From Paracoccaceae bacterium (GTDB lineage: Bacteria > Pseudomonadota > Alphaproteobacteria > Rhodobacterales > Rhodobacteraceae): a stretch of 64,000 nt of DNA. Position 1 is the stretch's first letter, and each line of letters begins with the position of its first letter. Of the stretch, positions 59,446 to 64,000 are shown piece after piece. A program made the position numbers and the translations under genes. The notes beneath the pieces were generated by a model. It searched no databases and was not told the origin of the DNA. It saw only the letters and a list, made by a program, of their open reading frames with translations. The stretch lies in the NCBI GenBank assembly GCA_016936395.1, contig JAFGXY010000036.1:1-64000 (forward strand). The letters are read 5' to 3'.

Positions 59446-60723
59446 CTATTGGGCGGCGATGTCGCGATTGGCGGACACCAGCCCCTCAGTCACCGCCGAC
59501 AGCGCCAGGGCGGCGGCCCCGTGCGCCCACAAAAGATCACCCCAGGCATGGATTTCGATCGGCGGGCGGGGGCGGCCGGTGTTGATGGCAAGGTTTTCCA
59601 TCTCGGCCAGCGTTTCGGTGGCGTAAAGGTAATCGTAGCGCATCCGGTCGCCGGACAGGATGATCAGCGACGGGTCAAACAGGTTGACCACATTCGACAA
59701 CCCCACCCCCAGAAAGCGACCGGCCCGGCGAAAGATGCTGCGCGCGGTGGCGTTGCCGGCCTTGGCATGGTCATAGAGGCTTTCCAGCAGCACACCGATG
59801 CTTTGGCCTTCCTTGTGGCCCCAGTTCAGCGCAGTGGTTGCCTCGCGCGCAAGGGCATAGTCGGCCACATACGCCTCTAGACAGCCGCGCTGACCACAGC
59901 GGCACAGCGCGCCATCCAGTTGCACCTTGGTGTGACCCAGTTCCAGCCCGACCCGTTGCGCACCGCGATAGATCCGGTGGTTCAGGACCAGTCCCATGCC
60001 GACGCCATGTTCAATGGTCACCACGACAAAGTCTGACAAGCCCCGTCCGGCGCCGAACCACAATTCGGCCAAGGCCACCAGATTGGCATCATTGTCGATC
60101 CAGACCGGCAGGCCAAGCCGGGCGGACGCCTGCGCCGCCAAGGGCACCGCACGATCAGCCAGCACCGAAGACCACAGCACCATGCCTTCCAGACTGTCGA
60201 CAAAGCCGGGCACGCCCACACCCACGGCAGACAGATCGGCGCGGCTGATCCCGGCCTTGGCACAGACCCGGTCCAGCAGAGTTTCCACCGCATCCAGCAA
60301 TTCGGCCAGCGTCATCGGGCCGGGGCGGCGCGGCACGGCATCATCGGCAATCAGGTTGCCGGCAAAATCGACGATCACCGCCGTATGTTCGCGGTCCGAG
60401 ATTTTCATCCCCGCCACCCGGTGCGCCGCCGCCCGCACCCCCAAAGCCACGGCAGGGCGGCCCCGCACGCTTTCGCCATCCCGCGGCGCTGCCACCTCTT
60501 CGATCAGGCCAGCGTCGATCAGGTCTGAGGTGATGGTGGTGACCGAGGCCGGGCTGACGCCCAGATCCTTGGCCACCTGCACACGCGGGATCAACCCTGC
60601 AGCGCGCACCCGTTCGAACACCTGCTGGCGCAACGGGCGCATGGTATCGGACCATGGCGGGATCAGAGGACCCACGCCCCTGCGCCCCTCGCCCGCTTCG
60701 CCGCCGACATTGTGCGTCTGCAT
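59446..60723 (-). CDS. ROK family transcriptional regulator, probable xylose-type repressor
   Basis: This 425-residue regulator has an N-terminal winged helix (RQQVFERVRAAGLIPRVQVAKDLGVSPASVTTITSDLI) and a ROK sugar-kinase-like domain with DFAGNLIADDAVPRRPGP, VGVGVPGFVD, WIDNDANLVALAELWFGAG and GLELGHTKVQLDGALCRCGQRGCLEAY, the last holding the ROK zinc-binding Cys and His residues. It is divergent from xylF, so it most likely controls the xylFHG operon in response to xylose or a related sugar. The first ATG 60723 is kept because the residues after it (GPLIPPWSDTMRP) look conserved; ATG 60642 is possible. Confidence 0.88.
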   Translation of the reverse strand: MQTHNVGGEAGEGRRGVGPLIPPWSDTMRPLRQQVFERVRAAGLIPRVQVAKDLGVSPASVTTITSDLIDAGLIEEVAAPRDGESVRGRPAVALGVRAAAHRVAGMKISDREHTAVIVDFAGNLIADDAVPRRPGPMTLAELLDAVETLLDRVCAKAGISRADLSAVGVGVPGFVDSLEGMVLWSSVLADRAVPLAAQASARLGLPVWIDNDANLVALAELWFGAGRGLSDFVVVTIEHGVGMGLVLNHRIYRGAQRVGLELGHTKVQLDGALCRCGQRGCLEAYVADYALAREATTALNWGHKEGQSIGVLLESLYDHAKAGNATARSIFRRAGRFLGVGLSNVVNLFDPSLIILSGDRMRYDYLYATETLAEMENLAINTGRPRPPIEIHAWGDLLWAHGAAALALSAVTEGLVSANRDIAAQ

Positions 60724-60744
60724 TTATTCAACTTCCAAACAAAA
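60723..60744. promoter_or_regulatory. Candidate ROK-regulator operator A
   Basis: TTTATTCAACTTCCAAACAAAA overlaps the start of the regulator gene. Its core ATTCAACTTCCAAA resembles ATTCAGTTGTCAAA in site B on the other strand (10 of 14 identical). Assignment is inferred from position between regulator and operon. Confidence 0.35.
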
Positions 60745-60838
60745 CATGCGAGACAGCGTTGCCTTGTTGCCCAAAAATTGCTGCAATGCAGCAGAAATCC
60801 GGGCATGACTTCATCACTTGATGATCTGACCCCGATTT

Positions 60839-60860
60839 TTATTTTGACAACTGAATTAAA
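60839..60860. promoter_or_regulatory. Candidate ROK-regulator operator B and xylF promoter region
   Basis: TTATTTTGACAACTGAATTAAA holds a TTGACA -35-like hexamer (60844-60849) and, on the reverse strand, the ATTCAGTTGTCAAA core shared with site A. It lies about 80 bp before xylF, where repressor binding would block the promoter. The -10 is not clear. Confidence 0.4.
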
Positions 60861-60937
60861 TCAAGGCAAATTTCTATGGGTATCGGCGAATCCGTCGAAC
60901 CAGCCATACGCTGGCTGCATCCATAGGGAGGATACTT

Positions 60938-61963
60938 ATGCGTAACGCAATCGTGCTTGCCGTGATCGCGGCGACAGGATTTTCGTCGGCCGCACTGGCA
61001 GAGGGCAAAAAGGTCGGCGTGTCGTGGTCGAACTTTCAAGAAGAGCGCTGGAAGACCGATGAGGCCGCCATCAAGGCCGCGCTGGAAGCCAATGGCGACA
61101 CCTACATTTCGGCTGACGCCCAGGCTTCGGCTGCCAAGCAGTTGACCGATGTCGAAGCCCTGATCGCCCAGGGTGCCAATGCGCTGATCATTCTGGCGAT
61201 GGACAAGGACGCCATCGGGCCGGCGGTTGATCAGGCCGCTGCCGAAGGGATTCCGGTTGTCGGCTATGACCGTCTGATCGAGGACGAGCGCGCGTTCTAT
61301 CTGACCTTCGACAACAAGGGCGTTGGCAAGATCATTGCCGAAACCGTCAGGGCCGTGCAGCCCGAGGGCAATTATGCCATCATCAAGGGCGACCCCGGTG
61401 ATCCGAACGCCGCCTTCCTGCTGGAAGGCATGATGGAAGTGATCGGCGCCGATGTGACCGCCGGCAAGATCAAGATCGTCGGCGAGGCGTTCTCGGACGG
61501 CTGGAAGCCCGAGGCCGCACAGGCCAACATGGAACAGATCCTGACCGCCAACAACAACGCGGTTGACGCTGTTCTGGCCGAAAACGACGGCATGGCCGGT
61601 GGCGTGATTGCCGCCTTGGCAGCACAGGGCATGACGATTCCGGTCGGCGGTCAGGACGGCGACCTTGCCGCGCTGAACCGTGTGGCACGGGGCACCCAGA
61701 CCGTTTCGGTGTGGAAAGACTCGCGCCAGTTGGGGGCGGCTGCGGCCAATATCGCCTCGGCCCTGGCGGGCGGTGCGGCGCTGGACTCGGTCGAGGGTGC
61801 CGTGAAGTGGTCGGGCGGTGCCAAGGGCGTTGAGATGAACGCCATTTTCCTGGCCCCCACCCCGATCACCAAGGACAACCTGAACGTCGTGATCGACGCG
61901 GGCCATATCTCGAAAGAGCAGGCGTGCGAAGGCGCGATGGCAGGCGTTGCGGCCTGCCAGTAA
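60938..61963 (+). CDS. xylF: D-xylose ABC transporter substrate-binding protein
   Basis: This 341-residue periplasmic type-I binding protein has a signal peptide (NAIVLAVIAATGFSSAALA). It aligns well with E. coli XylF: VGVSWSNFQEERWKTDEAAI, VVGYDRLIEDERAFYLTFDN, FSDGWKPEAAQANMEQILTANNN and GGQDGDLAALNRVARGTQT. It captures xylose for the XylH/XylG importer. GGGAGG lies 8 nt before the ATG. A strong hairpin with a T run between it and xylH should give it the highest expression in the operon. The divergent ROK gene is its likely regulator. Confidence 0.92.
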   Translation: MRNAIVLAVIAATGFSSAALAEGKKVGVSWSNFQEERWKTDEAAIKAALEANGDTYISADAQASAAKQLTDVEALIAQGANALIILAMDKDAIGPAVDQAAAEGIPVVGYDRLIEDERAFYLTFDNKGVGKIIAETVRAVQPEGNYAIIKGDPGDPNAAFLLEGMMEVIGADVTAGKIKIVGEAFSDGWKPEAAQANMEQILTANNNAVDAVLAENDGMAGGVIAALAAQGMTIPVGGQDGDLAALNRVARGTQTVSVWKDSRQLGAAAANIASALAGGAALDSVEGAVKWSGGAKGVEMNAIFLAPTPITKDNLNVVIDAGHISKEQACEGAMAGVAACQ

Positions 61964-61975
61964 CAGGCCGGCCAG

Positions 61976-62008
61976 ACCGGCGCGCCCCACGGGGTCGCGC
62001 CGGTTTTT
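61976..62008 (+). terminator. Stem-loop with T run between xylF and xylH
   Basis: ACCGGCGCG and CGCGCCGGT form a 9-bp stem, extended by CCCC/GGGG with one bulge, followed by TTTTT. Placed right after the binding-protein gene, it fits partial termination or 3'-end protection that raises xylF over xylH and xylG. Confidence 0.75.
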
Positions 62009-62101
62009 CGCGACCACGAAAAACCATGGCAGTGCGGGACGCAAACGGTTCGCCCGCCCGTCTGCGCATTCCGATTTCCCCTTGCAGTGCTGGACGAGGA
62101 C

Positions 62102-63421
62102 ATGACCCCAACCGACACCAATCACGCCCCTGCCGACGCGCAACTCGGCCCGGTCGGACGCTTTCTGAAAGCCACCGAGATCGACACCCGCCTCTTGGGC
62201 ATGGTCGGGGCTCTGGTCGTGATCTGGCTGGGGTTTCATCTGTATGGCGCGTTCGTGAACGGCTATGGTGCCTTTCTGACGCCACGCAACCTGTGGAACC
62301 TGTCGGTGCAGACGGCCTCGGTCGGCATCATGGCCTGCGGCATGGTGTTGGTGATCATCACCCGGCACATTGACCTGTCGGTCGGGTCGGTGCTGGGGTT
62401 CAGCGCGATGATCATGGGCATCACCCAGGTGTGGATCCTGCCCCAGTATCTGGGTCTTGGCAGCCCGCTGATCTGGGTGATCACCTGTATCGTTGGCGTC
62501 ATCATGGGCACGCTGATCGGCGCTTTCCATGGCTGGCTGGTGGCTTACCGCAACATTCCTGCCTTCATCGTGACACTGGGCGGATTGCTGGTCTGGCGCG
62601 GGGCGGCGTTTCTGGTGGCGCGGGGCGAGACGATTTCGCCGGTGGATACCACCTTTGCCCTGCTGGGCGGCGGACCCTATGGCGCGATCGGCGCGATAGG
62701 AAGCTGGATCGTTTGCGCCATTGCCTGCGTGGCCATTTTGTGGATGATGCTGGCCGGGCGCCGAAGCCGGGCGTCGCATGGCTTTGCCCAACGGCCGATG
62801 TGGGCCGAAGGCTTCCTTGCCGTGCTGGCCTGCGGGCTGGTGGTGGGCGCGACATTGGTGGTGAACGCCTACCCGTGGCCCAAAGGCATCGTTACCCAAT
62901 ACGCCAAGGCCAACGGGCTGACCGTGCCGGAAGGCGGCATGTTCATCAGCCATGGATTTGCCATTCCGGTGCTGATCCTGATCGCGGTGGGGATCGCGAT
63001 GACCATCCTGATGACCCGCACCCGGTTTGGCCGCTATGTCTATGCGATTGGCGGCAACCCCGATGCGGCAGAATTGTCGGGCATCAACACCCGCTGGATG
63101 ACGGTCAAGATCTTTGCCCTGATGGGCTTTTTGACCGGGATCTCGGCCATCGTCGCCTCGGCCCGTCTGAACAGCGCGACCAATGCCTTGGGGGAGTTGG
63201 ACGAATTGTACGTGATTGCTGCCGCCGTGATCGGGGGCACCTCTTTGAAGGGCGGGGTCGGCACCATTTATGGGGCCATTCTGGGCGCCTTGGTGATGCA
63301 AAGCCTGAAAACCGGGATGGTGCTGATCGGCTTTGACGCCGCCATTCAGAACATCGTGGTCGGTGCGGTTCTGGTTCTGGCCGTCTACGTCGACATTCTG
63401 TACCGCGGCAAATCGAAATGA
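62102..63421 (+). CDS. xylH: Xylose ABC transporter permease
   Basis: This 439-residue inner-membrane permease of the BPD-transport-2/RbsC-XylH family has around ten hydrophobic segments. Family blocks include [64 protein letters not shown] (the coupling region) and [28 protein letters not shown]. An insertion of about 40 residues in the middle ([19 protein letters not shown]) is typical of XylH. A GTG at 62087 is in frame, but ATG 62102 has better spacing to purines. It overlaps the ATPase gene by 4 bp. Confidence 0.92.
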   Translation: MTPTDTNHAPADAQLGPVGRFLKATEIDTRLLGMVGALVVIWLGFHLYGAFVNGYGAFLTPRNLWNLSVQTASVGIMACGMVLVIITRHIDLSVGSVLGFSAMIMGITQVWILPQYLGLGSPLIWVITCIVGVIMGTLIGAFHGWLVAYRNIPAFIVTLGGLLVWRGAAFLVARGETISPVDTTFALLGGGPYGAIGAIGSWIVCAIACVAILWMMLAGRRSRASHGFAQRPMWAEGFLAVLACGLVVGATLVVNAYPWPKGIVTQYAKANGLTVPEGGMFISHGFAIPVLILIAVGIAMTILMTRTRFGRYVYAIGGNPDAAELSGINTRWMTVKIFALMGFLTGISAIVASARLNSATNALGELDELYVIAAAVIGGTSLKGGVGTIYGAILGALVMQSLKTGMVLIGFDAAIQNIVVGAVLVLAVYVDILYRGKSK

Positions 63422-64000
63422 TGGGGGGCACCATGGCAGCCAACGCGACGCCGCTGGTCGAATTGCGCGACATCTCGATCTCGTTCGGCGGGATCAAGGC
63501 CGTCGATCGGGTGACGGTTGATCTGTATCCGGGTGAGGTTGTCGGCCTGCTGGGCCACAATGGCGCGGGCAAATCGACGCTGATCAAGTGTCTGTCGGGG
63601 GCCTATCAGAAGGACTCGGGCGAGATTTTCATCAACGGTGAAAAGGTCGATATCCAGAACCCGCGCGACGCCCGGCGCTACAACATCGAAACGATTTATC
63701 AGACGCTGGCGCTGGCCGATAACCTGAACGCGGCATCGAACCTGTTTCTGGGGCGCGAATTGGTGACGGCGGCCGGTTTTGTCGATGATGCGCAGATGGA
63801 AGCCGAAACCCGCAAGATCATGGCCCGGCTGAACCCCAACTTCCGCAAGTTCAACGTGCCGGTGTCGGCCCTGTCGGGCGGGCAGCGCCAGTCGGTCGCC
63901 ATTGCGCGGGCGGTGTATTTCAACGCGCGCATCCTGATCATGGACGAGCCGACCGCCGCCCTTGGCCCGCAAGAGACGCAGATGGTGGCCGAGTTGATTC
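63421..64000 (+). CDS. xylG: Xylose-type ABC transporter ATP-binding protein (3' truncated by window)
   Basis: The frame is open to the window end and shows 193 codons of a sugar-type ABC ATPase: Walker [20 protein letters not shown]-loop [12 protein letters not shown], signature [17 protein letters not shown] and Walker [16 protein letters not shown]. The family normally has two fused ABC domains of ~500 aa; only the first is here. ATGs at 63418, 63421 and 63433 are all in frame; the first two overlap the xylH stop, and the last has GGGGGG upstream. It powers the XylFH importer. Confidence 0.9.
   Translation, partial: MGGTMAANATPLVELRDISISFGGIKAVDRVTVDLYPGEVVGLLGHNGAGKSTLIKCLSGAYQKDSGEIFINGEKVDIQNPRDARRYNIETIYQTLALADNLNAASNLFLGRELVTAAGFVDDAQMEAETRKIMARLNPNFRKFNVPVSALSGGQRQSVAIARAVYFNARILIMDEPTAALGPQETQMVAELI

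Noticed and set aside
60839-63301. 820-codon minus-strand ORF opposite xylF and xylH
   Set aside because: xylF and xylH are supported by family motifs; the antisense frame is His/Asp/Gln-rich and shows no domain.
1-64000. Search by eye for tRNA, rRNA, CRISPR arrays and complete insertion sequences
   Set aside because: No tRNA cloverleaf signature, rRNA block, regularly spaced repeat array or transposase gene was seen. tRNAscan and CRISPR detection were not run, so a single missed tRNA cannot be fully excluded.

Overview
The window is GC-rich, densely coded chromosomal DNA. Its gene content points to an alphaproteobacterium of the Rhodobacteraceae (Rhodobacter/Gemmobacter/Tabrizicola type). 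The markers are an orphan DUF2793 protein of the gene-transfer-agent head-spike type, an Irr-type box before a membrane ferritin gene, a GAAC-N7-GAAC SOS box, cytochrome c', serC-serA opposite serB, and an intergenic element ending in ATATTTG..AGAAAGAGAAAG. This placement is inferred from gene content. I saw no rRNA, tRNA, CRISPR array or intact insertion sequence.

Layout. 1-3.9 kb: 3' part of folC, a NYN-domain nuclease, a TetR regulator with a tiny secreted protein, and divergent mbfA (iron export). 4-7 kb: trhO (tRNA hydroxylation) and pncA-pncB (NAD salvage). 7-9.6 kb: a tight arfB / class-III aminotransferase-like / APH-kinase operon that looks like an amino-alcohol kinase plus phospholyase. 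9.6-10.6 kb: an 18-codon ORF with an exceptionally strong ribosome binding site, then a queuosine-precursor transporter behind what reads as a class I preQ1 riboswitch. 10.6-14.4 kb: phytase-like protein, mepA, UMF1-type transporter and thioesterase. 14.5-17.7 kb: yggT, recQ, yaaA. 17.7-28 kb: a hybrid histidine kinase divergent from an alpha-2-macroglobulin/pbpC pair. 28-31.3 kb: thiolase, MFS transporter, metallophosphatase. 31.3-35.2 kb: all three dedicated serine biosynthesis genes. 35.2-40.5 kb: an Asp-rich subtilase, an unknown gene, and manC-galE (sugar nucleotides).

40.5-42.3 kb: the head-spike-like gene followed by about 0.7 kb of non-coding DNA holding a decayed IstB-like fragment. 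42.3-44.3 kb: glutathione-dependent formaldehyde dehydrogenase, an I78 inhibitor lipoprotein and cytochrome c'. 44.5-46.1 kb: imuB with a perfect SOS box but no imuA or dnaE2 beside it. 46.2-52.8 kb: dapE and dapD on the minus strand, separated by two plus-strand Hint-domain genes, then a LOG-family gene. 53-59.3 kb: a membrane protein and tamB/tamA (outer-membrane assembly). 59.4-64 kb: a ROK regulator divergent from xylF-xylH-xylG (xylose ABC import), with xylG running off the end.

The least explained pieces are the 18-codon ORF RNA (a near-complete complement of the 16S 3' tail plus its own downstream anti-Shine-Dalgarno segment), the kinase/phospholyase operon of unknown substrate, the paired Hint proteins (the second lacks the catalytic Cys and His), and the multi-operator control region of mbfA.
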